Source: Desulfobulbaceae bacterium DB1
GTDB taxonomy: Bacteria; Desulfobacterota; Desulfobulbia; Desulfobulbales; SURF-16
NCBI GenBank assembly: GCA_001914235.1
Contig: MQUF01000002.1
Span: forward strand, 124,001 to 188,000
DNA: 64,000 nucleotides
Direction: 5' to 3'
Numbering within the stretch: the first letter of the stretch is position 1; every line of letters starts with the position of its first letter. Position numbers and translations under genes: made by a program. Shown piece after piece: positions 44,560 to 53,129 of the stretch. The notes beneath the pieces were generated by a model, which was not told where the DNA came from, did no database searches, and was given only the letters and a program-made list of their open reading frames with translations.

Positions 44560-45326
44560 TCAGCGAGCCAATACGTTTACAAGTCTGGGGGCCATATGCC
44601 TGCTTCACCCGGCCGGAGTTTCATGTCGAGAGGGTGAGCTATCCGGTCATAACCCTTTCTGCGGCCCGCGGCATTCTTGAGGCAATCTTCATGAAGCCCA
44701 TTGAGAAGCCGGAAAGTAAAAAGCGCACCGACAAGGAAGGATTCCGTTGGCATATCCTGCGGATCGGCATCGTGCATGAGGGTTGCATGATGCCGATTCT
44801 GAGAAATGAACTTGGTTACCCATCGCACAATTATACGGGGTTTGACATCAGTGACATGCAAAATGTCCGTACCCAGCGTCACAGCCTGATTTTGCAAGGA
44901 GATAAAATCGGTAACGGAGAGAGACGACTTGAATATCTCATTGAGGCGGTCATCGAGACCAATGGGGCCAATATGGGCAAGTATGCAGGGGCATTTGTGC
45001 GGCGAGCCGGCAAAGGGCAATGTCATCACCGGCCGTATTTCGGTTGCCGCGAGTTCCCTTGCAACTTCGAACTGGCGCCCGAGGCCGAACCAAGCGCCAG
45101 CATCAACAAATCGTATGGGGTCATGTTCCGTGATTTTGATTTCGATCCTGTCTGGGAGCACTGGACCAAGAACGGAAATGATCGGCCCACTGTATGGCGG
45201 GATGCCGGTGGGCGGACCATCTCTCCGGTGCCTGAAAAACCGGTTATGGCGGTCGCAGAAAGAGGGTGGATTACCGTAGCCAAGATTGTTGAAGAAAACG
45301 GGGAAAAGGAGGTGACCGGAATATGA
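44556..45326 (+). CDS. cas5c: Cas5c (type I-C Cascade subunit, crRNA endonuclease)
   Basis: 256 residues starting EPIRLQVWGPYACFTRPEFH and VERVSYPVITLSAARGILEA, the Cas5d/Cas5c RAMP fold opening, with FMKPIEKPESKKRTDKEGF then WHILRIGIVHEG and LVGCREFPCNF-like text (YFGCREFPCNFELAPEAEPS). In type I-C it cuts the precursor crRNA since there is no Cas6. Overlaps both cas3 and cas8c by 4 bp. Confidence 0.93.
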   Translation: MISEPIRLQVWGPYACFTRPEFHVERVSYPVITLSAARGILEAIFMKPIEKPESKKRTDKEGFRWHILRIGIVHEGCMMPILRNELGYPSHNYTGFDISDMQNVRTQRHSLILQGDKIGNGERRLEYLIEAVIETNGANMGKYAGAFVRRAGKGQCHHRPYFGCREFPCNFELAPEAEPSASINKSYGVMFRDFDFDPVWEHWTKNGNDRPTVWRDAGGRTISPVPEKPVMAVAERGWITVAKIVEENGEKEVTGI

Positions 45327-47251
45327 TCACTGAACTTCTTCAACTATATGAGCGGATACAGCGTGTAATCAACACAGATGAGCCTTTTGCCAGGCGCCGA
45401 ATTCATTGGGCTATCGACTTGGACAAACATGGAGAGGTGATAAGCGTTTCGCCTACCATTTCACGCAATACGGATGGAAAGGGAAAAACGAAGGAAGTGC
45501 TGGGCAAGGAATACCGCTGTCCTGCCGCGTTTTTTCTCAAATTGAGAAACACGAATGTTGTGGCTGCTGCTGGAGGCGGCAATATTCCGCCCGAATTAAT
45601 GTCAGGTAAGCCTTTGCAGATTTTCGGTGAAGAACCGGTCGTCAAAAAAGACAGGCAAGGGAATGTCCTTGAGAAGAAGGTCAAAAAAGCTGAAACGGGC
45701 ACCCCTAAAAGCAATCATCAGGCATTTCTGGACCTCCATGATCGTTTTTTAGCCTCACTCCCACCTGAACAAACACAGGAAGCTGAATGGACCGCTTTAA
45801 GGATGTTCTTCGAAAAAAGGAAAGGTATCCCATTTAACGCATTTTCGGATCAGAACCTGGCCCAACTTACGAAAGATCAACGATTTTCTTTCCGTATCAA
45901 TGGCCGGTTACTTTTGCAGCATCCCCAGGCGACTGGTTGGTGGCGAGATGAAATAAAAAAGCAGCGTGAAAGTGTTCGGCAATGTCTTCCTCAAGGTAGA
46001 GATCCTTTCGACCCTGCCACGGACGATTCTGTGCTGTCCGTGCGGTTTCCGCATATTCAGGGGGTTCCTAATGGCGGGGGATATTGCCCGATAGCCTCTT
46101 TTGACAAAGCGCCAATGCAGTCTTTTGGCCTTGGAGAAATCACAATGCCGCTGGGTTTGGAAACTGCGGAAAAAGTAAGCGCGGCACTCAACTGGCTTTT
46201 GAGCGACGAAACTTCATACAAACGCATGGGCGACGCAGTTGTTGTCTTTTGGGCAGTTGATAAAAGTGCCGCCAACTCGCCACCCCAGGCGTTAAACTTT
46301 GGCGATTTGCTGTCTGAAGCGGATCCTCTCCAAGTACGTGAATTCCTCAATAATGCATGGGGAGGGTATGCGCAATTTCCAGAAACATCAAAATTTCATG
46401 CAGCGGTTTTGTCATCTCCCCAGTCCCGCATCACTATCCGAAGCTGGCATACCGAAACACTTCCGCAGGCCGTAGCGCATTTTAGAAAGTGGTTGGGGTT
46501 GACATCACTTCTGAATCAGTGGGGGGATGAAATGCCAATAGCTATTGGCCAACTGGCAGCCTGTACCGTCCAAAAAGGGAAAAATAGCAAGCCGCTGCCA
46601 CGCACATACACCGAGTTGTTTGAGGCGGCCCTTTTCGGCAGGCCATTGCCGTCCCGTCTTTTTTCGGCGGCACTTCAACGGCAGGGCCTTGAATTGGTCA
46701 AGGGGTGCGACAAGAAGACAAGAAAGGAATTTGAAGAGCGGTTGCGTGCCCGAACGGCGCTGATCAAACTTCATTTCGAACTTAACAATCGAGGAGGAGG
46801 TATAACTATGGAGAACCACACAAGTCAGAAGGACAGCGCCTATATGTGCGGGCGTCTGCTGGCGCTGCTTGACAAGATCCATGTCGAGGCACACAAAGGA
46901 AGCGGCGGGACGAACTCGTCCCCGGCCAACAGATCCTACGCCGCCGCCTCCACGACGCCGGCCCTTATCTTTCCCCAGCTCTGCAAGCTGGCACGCTATC
47001 ACTTGAACAAGGTCGGCGGCGGGTGGGCAAACTGTCTTGAGCATGGATATGAGGCCGAAACAGGCGAACAGGTTGAAGGATTGAAACAGGTGGTTGTCCG
47101 ACTTCAGGATGCTGCGGGCGGCACTTTCCCGCGTACTTTGTCGCTTGAGCAACAAGGGCGTTTTGCCATCGGATTTTATTATGAACGTTGCCGCAATTGG
47201 CCACACGCAAAAAAGAAGAACATTGTCACCAGTGATGAGAAGCACAACTAG
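45323..47251 (+). CDS. cas8c: Cas8c (Csd1), large Cascade subunit
   Basis: 642 residues. Csd1 landmarks include RRIHWAIDLDKHGEVISVSP, KRNTNVVAAAGGGNIPPELM-like text (LRNTNVVAAAGGGNIPPELM), FRINGRLLLQHPQATGWWRD and the C-terminal YMCGRLLALLDKIHVEAHKG with LAIGFYYE-like FAIGFYYERC. It recognises the PAM and target DNA. Possible internal translation of a small C-terminal Cas11-like product: ATG 46808 follows AATCGAGGAGGAGGTATAACT, a strong ribosome site inside the gene, in frame. Confidence 0.93.
   Translation: MITELLQLYERIQRVINTDEPFARRRIHWAIDLDKHGEVISVSPTISRNTDGKGKTKEVLGKEYRCPAAFFLKLRNTNVVAAAGGGNIPPELMSGKPLQIFGEEPVVKKDRQGNVLEKKVKKAETGTPKSNHQAFLDLHDRFLASLPPEQTQEAEWTALRMFFEKRKGIPFNAFSDQNLAQLTKDQRFSFRINGRLLLQHPQATGWWRDEIKKQRESVRQCLPQGRDPFDPATDDSVLSVRFPHIQGVPNGGGYCPIASFDKAPMQSFGLGEITMPLGLETAEKVSAALNWLLSDETSYKRMGDAVVVFWAVDKSAANSPPQALNFGDLLSEADPLQVREFLNNAWGGYAQFPETSKFHAAVLSSPQSRITIRSWHTETLPQAVAHFRKWLGLTSLLNQWGDEMPIAIGQLAACTVQKGKNSKPLPRTYTELFEAALFGRPLPSRLFSAALQRQGLELVKGCDKKTRKEFEERLRARTALIKLHFELNNRGGGITMENHTSQKDSAYMCGRLLALLDKIHVEAHKGSGGTNSSPANRSYAAASTTPALIFPQLCKLARYHLNKVGGGWANCLEHGYEAETGEQVEGLKQVVVRLQDAAGGTFPRTLSLEQQGRFAIGFYYERCRNWPHAKKKNIVTSDEKHN
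46808..47251 (+). CDS. cas11c: Possible internally translated Cas11c (small subunit)
   Basis: Within cas8c the sequence GAGGAGGAGGTATAACTATG places a very strong ribosome site 7 bp before an in-frame ATG at 46808, giving a 147-residue helical product starting MENHTSQKDSAYMCGRLLAL. Type I-C Cascade is known to include a small subunit made by internal initiation in cas8c, so this is likely a hidden gene. Confidence 0.75.
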   Translation: MENHTSQKDSAYMCGRLLALLDKIHVEAHKGSGGTNSSPANRSYAAASTTPALIFPQLCKLARYHLNKVGGGWANCLEHGYEAETGEQVEGLKQVVVRLQDAAGGTFPRTLSLEQQGRFAIGFYYERCRNWPHAKKKNIVTSDEKHN

Positions 47252-47304
47252 CAACCTAAAATGCAAACAACCATTTGGATCGCTGACAAAAAGGAGCCAG
47301 GAAT

Positions 47305-48465
47305 ATGACAGAGCAAGCACAGAGTAACGAAAATGGCATAAAATTGCATCACAATATTATTACGCTTCCAGAAGGCAAGAGCGCTGGGGATGTTGTCGGG
47401 GAGCGGCATGACATAGTGCTGTTGACTGAAGTCGTGAAATCAAATCCGAACGGCGACCCGGACACCGGCAACATGCCACGCCTGCAACCGGATACCATGA
47501 AAGGGCTTATGACCGATGTGTGCCAGAAACGAAAAATCCGCAATTTTTATAGTTTGTACATGCCGTCAGGGGCGTTGTTGGATCATCCTGTGAGTGGATA
47601 TCAAATCTTCATTCGAGAAAATGCCGTGCTCCAAAATCTTATGGAAGATGCTGATTTGGCCGAGACGGCAAAGAATATCTTCGATAGTTATTCAGAACCC
47701 AATAGAGGCAATTGGGTGCAGCCCGCAAGGGGGAGGGCTGGCAGCAGTGAATTCATTGTTCGTTCCTATCGTGATGCCCTGTGTCAGACATTTTTTGATG
47801 TCCGTGCATTCGGCGGAGTCGTTTCCACGGACGGTCCACTGAAGGGCAGCTTCTACGGCCAGATTCGCGGCCCCATCCAGTTCGGTTTTGCTGAAAGCCT
47901 TGATCGGGTCCTTCAACTTGATTTCACTATCACTCGTTGTGCATCGGCGAGTGAAAAGGAGGCAAACCAGGCGGGTGAAAGTGAAGGTGAGAGCGAATCA
48001 AGTGGCAACCGCACCATGGGGCGCAAGCATGTCGTGGATTACGGCATTTACCGGAGCCACATTTATCTCTCGCCGGCTTTTGCGGCAAAGACGGGTTTCA
48101 CCTATTACGACCTCGATAATTTTCTTTTTGCGCTCCAGCACATGTTTTCCGATGATCGAGCGGCCGCACGGCCTGGTGGGATGCGGGTTGTTGGTCTTGT
48201 GGATTTTCAGCATTCCACCCCTCTGGGTAACGAACACGCTCATAAATTGTTCGAAATGGTGAATGTCCATCGCGCTGATGTGGGCGATGATGGCAACATC
48301 AAAAAAGAATTCCCGCAATCCATCGCAGACTATTGCGGCGAGGCCCCCAATGGTGCAGTGCGGGAAAAGGATCAGGGCGGTCCTGGAAACGAGCTAATCA
48401 CCGCCCGCAAAATCATTTGGGAGATTCCGGCATGTCATGGAGAGAAGTGCACAGTGCGGTCATGA
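47305..48465 (+). CDS. cas7c: Cas7c (Csd2), Cascade backbone
   Basis: 386 residues, longer than the typical 280-300 because of an N-terminal extension (QSNENGIKLHHNIITLPEGK) and an insertion (ASEKEANQAGESEGESESSG). RAMP blocks HDIVLLTEVVKSNPNGDPDT, NMPRLQPDTMKGLMTDVCQK and the later GVVSTDGPLKGSFYGQIRGP with YGIYRSHIYLSPAFAAKTGF are standard Csd2. It coats the crRNA spacer. Overlaps cas4-1 by 4 bp (ATGA). Confidence 0.93.
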   Translation: MTEQAQSNENGIKLHHNIITLPEGKSAGDVVGERHDIVLLTEVVKSNPNGDPDTGNMPRLQPDTMKGLMTDVCQKRKIRNFYSLYMPSGALLDHPVSGYQIFIRENAVLQNLMEDADLAETAKNIFDSYSEPNRGNWVQPARGRAGSSEFIVRSYRDALCQTFFDVRAFGGVVSTDGPLKGSFYGQIRGPIQFGFAESLDRVLQLDFTITRCASASEKEANQAGESEGESESSGNRTMGRKHVVDYGIYRSHIYLSPAFAAKTGFTYYDLDNFLFALQHMFSDDRAAARPGGMRVVGLVDFQHSTPLGNEHAHKLFEMVNVHRADVGDDGNIKKEFPQSIADYCGEAPNGAVREKDQGGPGNELITARKIIWEIPACHGEKCTVRS

Positions 48466-49157
48466 AAAGGAAGGAGGCGCCTGATCGATTTTTTGATGAG
48501 GCCGACCTCCTTCCCCTTTCCCGGCTCGCGGACCTTGAGTTTTGCGAACGGCGGGCGGCATTGCATCTGATCGAAATGGTGTGGGAGGACAATGTCCACA
48601 CGGCGGAAGGCGCGGTAATACACCAGCGCGCCCACGGCGACGAATCTCCAGAAAAACGGGGCGGCCTGGTCATCGTTCGTGGTTTGTGGCTTCGATCCTT
48701 ACGGCTAGGACTCTCAGGCAAGGCAGATATCGTCGAGTTCCATCGTGCGGACGACGCTGATGCCATGGGAGCCGTGATTCCCGGTTATTCTGGCCGATGG
48801 ATGGTCTATCCGGTTGAGTACAAACCAGGACGGCTGAGGCACCAGCGAAGTTTCCAGATTCAGCTCTGCGCCCAAACCCTTTGTCTGGAGGAAATGCTCC
48901 GGTGCGTGGTGCAGGAAGGTGCCCTGTTTTACGGCAAAAATCGGCGACGCCAGGTGGTACGCTTCGATGATCAATTGAGGCGCGAAACCGAAGAAACGGC
49001 CATCCGCCTCCACGAGCTGGTCCGCTCCGGCAGGACGCCGTCGGCCCGCTATGAAAAGAAGTGCGACAGTTGTTCTCTCATGCACCTCTGTCTGCCGAAG
49101 GTGGCTGGAGCGGGCAGGAGCGTCGGCAGCTATTTTGCGCGGATGTTAGCGGATTGA
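48462..49157 (+). CDS. cas4: Cas4, copy 1
   Basis: 231 residues starting at ATG 48462, overlapping the cas7 stop. The RecB-like nuclease blocks are GLSGKADIVEFHR (Asp), VYPVEYKPGR (Glu-Lys) and QLCAQTLCLEEML. Cluster cysteines appear in LEFCERRAALH and CDSCSLMHLCLPK. It trims and orients spacers before integration. A second, related cas4 begins 3.3 kb downstream next to cas1. This copy has a 10-residue insertion (DDADAMGAVIPGYSG) compared with copy 2. Confidence 0.92.
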   Translation: MKRKEAPDRFFDEADLLPLSRLADLEFCERRAALHLIEMVWEDNVHTAEGAVIHQRAHGDESPEKRGGLVIVRGLWLRSLRLGLSGKADIVEFHRADDADAMGAVIPGYSGRWMVYPVEYKPGRLRHQRSFQIQLCAQTLCLEEMLRCVVQEGALFYGKNRRRQVVRFDDQLRRETEETAIRLHELVRSGRTPSARYEKKCDSCSLMHLCLPKVAGAGRSVGSYFARMLAD

Positions 49158-49182
49158 GTCAATTATAGGGTGGAATAAAACG

Positions 49183-50022
49183 ATGCAAGACATGAAACCC
49201 AACCTGATTGTTTTCAAGGGAAAAGAAATAAGACGGACGATTCACAATAATGAATGGTGGTTCTCGGTTGCCGATGTGGTGGCAGCATTGACAGATTCAA
49301 CGAATGTCAGTGACTACATCAAGAAAATGCGGCGGCGTGACAATGAGTTAAGCAAAGGGTGGGGACAAATTGTCACCCCCCTTTGGCTGGAGTCCGAGGG
49401 CGGCAAACAGAAAACAAACTGCGCCAACACAGAAGGTATCTTCCGTATCATCCAGTCCATTCCTTCCCCAAAGGCCGAGCCCTTCAAGCGCTGGTTGGCC
49501 AAGGTCGGTTATGAGCGGGTGCAGGAGATCGAAGATCCGGAACTGGCAACGAAACGGACCAAGGCGCTTTACCGGGCCAAGGGCTATTCGGAAGCGTGGA
49601 TTGAAAAACGGATGCGCGGCATCGCCGTCCGGGCCGAACTGACCGATGAATGGCAGACCCGGGGCGTGAACGGCGAGCCGGAATACGCCATCCTGACTGC
49701 GGAAATTTCCAAGGCCGCTTTTGGTTTGACCCCGTCCGAATATAAGGAATTGAAAGGACTGGAGCGGGAGAATCTGCGCGACCACATGAACGATCTGGAG
49801 CTGATTTTTTCCATGCTGGGTGAAGCGGCCACCACCGAGATCGCCCGGAGGCAGGATGCGCAGGGCTTTGGCGAAAATAGAACGGCGGCCCGCAAGGGTG
49901 GCCGGATTGCCGGGGAGGCGCGGGAAAAACTGGAGGTCGAAACCGGAAACAAGGTCGTATCCTCGGAAAACTACCTGACCGAACCGGAAGGCAGGAAACG
50001 ACTGAAGGGCAAAAAAGATTGA
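49183..50022 (+). CDS. BRO-N/DinD-like protein
   Basis: 279 residues. The N-terminal Bro-N domain reads IVFKGKEIRRTIHNNEWWFS then VADVVAALTDSTNVSDYIKK and MRRRDNELSKGWGQIVTPLW, as in phage antirepressors and DNA-damage-inducible protein D. The C-terminal half (RTAARKGGRIAGEAREKLEV and SSENYLTEPEGRK) matches the tail seen in DinD-type proteins. Start 49183 has only a weak ribosome site. It is the first gene of the insert between the two cas4 genes. Confidence 0.8.
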   Translation: MQDMKPNLIVFKGKEIRRTIHNNEWWFSVADVVAALTDSTNVSDYIKKMRRRDNELSKGWGQIVTPLWLESEGGKQKTNCANTEGIFRIIQSIPSPKAEPFKRWLAKVGYERVQEIEDPELATKRTKALYRAKGYSEAWIEKRMRGIAVRAELTDEWQTRGVNGEPEYAILTAEISKAAFGLTPSEYKELKGLERENLRDHMNDLELIFSMLGEAATTEIARRQDAQGFGENRTAARKGGRIAGEAREKLEVETGNKVVSSENYLTEPEGRKRLKGKKD

Positions 50023-50060
50023 TACAATTCAGGAAAAAAGCCTGCGCCCTGCCAAATCTC

Positions 50061-50330
50061 TCAATAATGATACCGGGCCTGGAGGAAATCGATCCGGTCA
50101 TCGCGGACGAGATAGACAAGGCGGTGTTCCTGGATGAGGCGGCGGGACCAGACGCCGGGGGCAAGATACTTGAGAGGTTCCGGTTTGCCGATGCCGGTGA
50201 AGGGATCGCGCATGATGGCCTCGATCAGGTCGAAGGCGCGCAGCGCCACCTTGCGGTCACTCTCAACACAGTGGCGCAGGTCATCACGGAACTCCGGCTG
50301 GAAGACGGCCTCGCGGTATTTACTTCTCAA
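50061..50330 (-). CDS. YoeB/Txe-family toxin
   Basis: 89 residues from TTG 50330, overlapping the antitoxin stop (ATTGAGAAGTAA). REAVFQPEFRDDLRHCVESD then DPFTGIGKPEPLKYLAPGVW, SRRLIQEHRLVYLVRDD and the C-terminus ARYHY are the YoeB ribosome-dependent mRNA interferase. The catalytic Glu, Arg and His-Tyr end are present. Confidence 0.88.
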   Translation of the reverse strand: MRSKYREAVFQPEFRDDLRHCVESDRKVALRAFDLIEAIMRDPFTGIGKPEPLKYLAPGVWSRRLIQEHRLVYLVRDDRIDFLQARYHY

Positions 50331-50598
50331 TGCCGCTTTCCTGGCGGAGGATTTCCAGTGAAGACGGTTCCCCCTCGCGTTTGAGGGCGCGGTCCAGGGC
50401 GGAGAGCAACCTTCCGGCGTTTGCCGGGGAGCGGAGCAAATGGGTTGTTTCAATGAGGCTTTCCAATTCATCGGCCGCAATCATGGCGACACTGCCTCCC
50501 TTGCGGCGGCTAATGACGACGATTTCCCGGTTTTCCGTGACCTCGTCGCACAGGCTGGCAAAATTGGCCCGTGCATTGGAATATGTTGTTTGGAGCAT
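50320..50598 (-). CDS. YefM/Phd-family antitoxin
   Basis: 92 residues starting MLQTTYSNARANFASLCDEV, the YefM/Phd DNA-binding fold, with IVVISRRKGGSVAMIAADEL and LLRSPANAGRLLSALDRAL. ATG 50598 follows CAGGAGGACACC. Pairs with the YoeB toxin on the same strand. Confidence 0.9.
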   Translation of the reverse strand: MLQTTYSNARANFASLCDEVTENREIVVISRRKGGSVAMIAADELESLIETTHLLRSPANAGRLLSALDRALKREGEPSSLEILRQESGIEK

Positions 50599-50692
50599 GG
50601 TGTCCTCCTGGTAGTTATTGTACAGGAATATTGTACAATAAGGTGCTTGCGTCAGCAATGGGTAATATGAAAAATTTCATGGATGGGTCGTA

Positions 50693-51712
50693 ATGATAGA
50701 AAAAACTGGAAAACCAGAAGACATGCCTGCTGATTTTGGCGAAGTCATCCTGTATCAATCCGAGGAAGGGAAATCAGCGCTCGATGTCCACCTTAAGGAC
50801 GAAACCGTCTGGCTGACCTTGAATCAGATTGCTGATCTGTTCGAAAGGGATAAATCCGTTATATCCCGTCATTTTCGCCATGTCTTCCAGAGCGGAGAAT
50901 TATCAAGGGAAACAACTGTTGCAAAAAATGCAACAGTTCAAAATGAAGGTGACAGGCAAGTAACACGGCAGGTCGAATACTATAATCTGGATGCCATCAT
51001 CTCCGTGGGCTACAGGGTAAATTCAAAACGCGGCACCCAGTTCCGCATCTGGGCCACCTCCGTCTTAAAAGACCATCTGGTGCGCGGCTATTCGCTCAAT
51101 CAACAACGGCTGGCGGGAAAAGGCGTGGACGAGGTGCGGCAGGTTTTACGTCTGCTGGCCGGTACGCTGGAAAGTCATAATCTGGTGAGCGATGAAGGCC
51201 GGGCGGTGCTGGAGGTTGTCAACCGCTATGCCAGGACCTGGCAGCTTCTTTTGCAGTATGACGAAGATAAACTGCCGGTCCCCGGAACAAAACACGATGT
51301 GCGAGCCGCCTTGGAGATCGACCAGGCCAGGCAGGCCATTGTCACCCTGAAAAACGACTTACTGACCAGGGGGGAGGCGACCGACCTTTTCGGCCAGGAA
51401 CGGGGCCACGGCCTTGCCGGCCTTATCGGCGCGGTGCAGCAGTCATTCGGCGGCCGGGATCTTTATCCGAGTGTTGAGGAAAAGGCGGCCCATCTCCTCT
51501 ATTTTGTTATCAAGGACCATCCTTTTTCTGATGGCAATAAACGGATCGGCTCCTTTCTCTTCCTGTTGTTTCTCAAAACAAACGGGCTGCTGGAGGGTGG
51601 GAATTTCGATAACCGGGCGCTCGTGGCTCTGGCCCTGTTGACTGCGGCCAGCGAATCAGGTCAGAAGGGAATATTGATCCGGCTGATCATGAACCTGATT
51701 GCAGAGGAATGA
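50693..51712 (+). CDS. RhuM-family protein with C-terminal Fic domain
   Basis: 339 residues. The N-terminal RhuM/virulence-protein region (WLTLNQIADLFERDKSVISR, YYNLDAIISVGYRVNSKRGT and FRIWATSVLKDHLVRGYSLN) resembles a DNA-binding helix-turn-helix module. The C-terminus carries HPFSDGNKRIGSFLF, an intact Fic core (HPFxxGNxR), predicted to add AMP or similar groups to a protein. Fused RhuM-Fic proteins are common in mobile DNA and may work as a toxin. Preceded by GATGGGTCGTA only. Confidence 0.85.
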   Translation: MIEKTGKPEDMPADFGEVILYQSEEGKSALDVHLKDETVWLTLNQIADLFERDKSVISRHFRHVFQSGELSRETTVAKNATVQNEGDRQVTRQVEYYNLDAIISVGYRVNSKRGTQFRIWATSVLKDHLVRGYSLNQQRLAGKGVDEVRQVLRLLAGTLESHNLVSDEGRAVLEVVNRYARTWQLLLQYDEDKLPVPGTKHDVRAALEIDQARQAIVTLKNDLLTRGEATDLFGQERGHGLAGLIGAVQQSFGGRDLYPSVEEKAAHLLYFVIKDHPFSDGNKRIGSFLFLLFLKTNGLLEGGNFDNRALVALALLTAASESGQKGILIRLIMNLIAEE

Positions 51713-51757
51713 TAAAATGTCCCCGCTATCAGGCGGGATGTACAGGAGGAAAATCTC

Positions 51758-52153
51758 TCATGGCATTTTTACCACACATTTACCCAGGCCATTGGAGCGG
51801 CGGATGAAATCAGCGTCAAAGGTGGCGAAATGGCCGCAATCTTTGCAGCATGCAAGATGGAGGGCATCGGCAAAATCAAGCCCTTTACGGGTCCATTCCA
51901 AAGCGGAAAATAAGGTGTCAGGATTTTTCGTTTTGACGTTCGTCAGACTGAGGAGTTTTATAAATGCGTCACAGATTTCATTGGACTTAAAACTATATGC
52001 AAACCGCAAGACCCATTCAGTTTCGAGAATAACGGTGTCGGAAATAAAAACGGTGTCCTTATCGAAAAGAGCAAAGGCCTTCTGGAATTGGTCTTCATCG
52101 TCGCGGGTCAGCAGCCGGACAAGAATATTTGTATCAACCCCTGTCACCGGCAC
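51758..52153 (-). CDS. PIN-domain toxin (VapC-like)
   Basis: 131 residues starting from GTG 52153. TGVDTNILVRLLTRDD (Asp), ILETEWVLR (Glu) and LDFADALHLACCKDCG with FATFDADF (two Asp) supply the four acidic residues of PIN ribonucleases. Overlaps the antitoxin gene by 20 bp. Confidence 0.88.
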   Translation of the reverse strand: MPVTGVDTNILVRLLTRDDEDQFQKAFALFDKDTVFISDTVILETEWVLRFAYSFKSNEICDAFIKLLSLTNVKTKNPDTLFSALEWTRKGLDFADALHLACCKDCGHFATFDADFIRRSNGLGKCVVKMP

Positions 52154-52403
52154 TCTCCATTGCGCCTTTTTTTATGGCCTCATCCATCTCTTTCAGGCTT
52201 TTTGCCGGTCCGTTATATTTGAGACAGGCGGCCACGTCAGAAAGAGTTGTTGCCGGATATGGATATGGCCGGGTTGGTCGCAGAAGAATGCCTTCAGCAA
52301 TGTCAATCACTTCCAGCGTCTGACCTGGTTCCAACTGATGGGCGTCTCGCAGCGGTTTAGGGATTATAATCTGACCCTTATTGGAAAGTACGGTTGTTGC
52401 CAT
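52134..52403 (-). CDS. AbrB-type antitoxin (VapB-like)
   Basis: 89 residues opening ATTVLSNKGQIIIPKPLRDA then LEPGQTLEVIDIAEGILLRP, the swapped-hairpin AbrB DNA-binding fold of VapB/MazE antitoxins, and a C-terminal toxin-binding tail. Ribosome site GGAGATCACCC precedes ATG 52403. Confidence 0.88.
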   Translation of the reverse strand: MATTVLSNKGQIIIPKPLRDAHQLEPGQTLEVIDIAEGILLRPTRPYPYPATTLSDVAACLKYNGPAKSLKEMDEAIKKGAMESAGDRG

Positions 52404-52487
52404 GGGTGATCTCCAGATATGAATGTTGTAACAATACCTTAGATAGCAATACCTGTTTTGTCAACAAGAGGTTCCCGGTCAAAGCAA

Positions 52488-53129
52488 ATGAAAACATTCA
52501 CCGAAGATGAGCTCTTGCCTCTCTCTGCCCTGCAGCATCTGCTTTTCTGTCCACGGCAGTGCGCCCTGATTCACATCGAACAGCAGTGGGAGGAAAACCA
52601 GTTCACCGCCCAGGGACGACTGATGCATGAACGAGTTGACCAGTCGGGCAGGGAATCACGAAAAGATGTCCGCGTTGAATACGGCATGCCCCTGCGCTCC
52701 CTGCGGTTGGGCCTGATCGGCAAGGCCGATGTCGTCGAGTTTCACAGGATGGATTCAGGAGAAGGCTGGCAGCCTTTCCCGGTGGAATTTAAACGTGGTA
52801 AGGAGAAAAAAGAAAACTGGGACAAGGTGCAGCTCTGCGCCCAGGCCGTCTGCCTTGAAGAGATGCTTGGGCTTGCGGTTCCGGCAGGCGCGCTTTTCTA
52901 CGGCAAGAACCGCAGGCGGCAGGACGTTATCTTTACCGGCGAGCTGCGGCGGGAGACGGAAAATACCGCGTTGCAATTGCACGAACTTATCAGCGCGGGC
53001 AAAACACCGGCCCCGGTTTATAGCAAAAGATGCGATTCCTGCTCGTTTTATGAACTCTGTCTTCCCAGAATACTGGAAAAGAAGAAAAAGGTCGGCCGGT
53101 ATCTGGATCAGGCTTGCGAGGTCCAATGA
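52488..53129 (+). CDS. cas4: Cas4, copy 2
   Basis: 213 residues from ATG 52488 (the frame is open to TTG 52458). RecB blocks GLIGKADVVEFHR, PFPVEFKRGKEKK and QLCAQAVCLEEMLG, cluster cysteines LFCPRQCAL and CDSCSFYELCLP. It overlaps cas1 by 4 bp, as in complete type I-C adaptation modules. Clearly paralogous to copy 1 and likely the one that works with Cas1-Cas2. Confidence 0.93.
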   Translation: MKTFTEDELLPLSALQHLLFCPRQCALIHIEQQWEENQFTAQGRLMHERVDQSGRESRKDVRVEYGMPLRSLRLGLIGKADVVEFHRMDSGEGWQPFPVEFKRGKEKKENWDKVQLCAQAVCLEEMLGLAVPAGALFYGKNRRRQDVIFTGELRRETENTALQLHELISAGKTPAPVYSKRCDSCSFYELCLPRILEKKKKVGRYLDQACEVQ

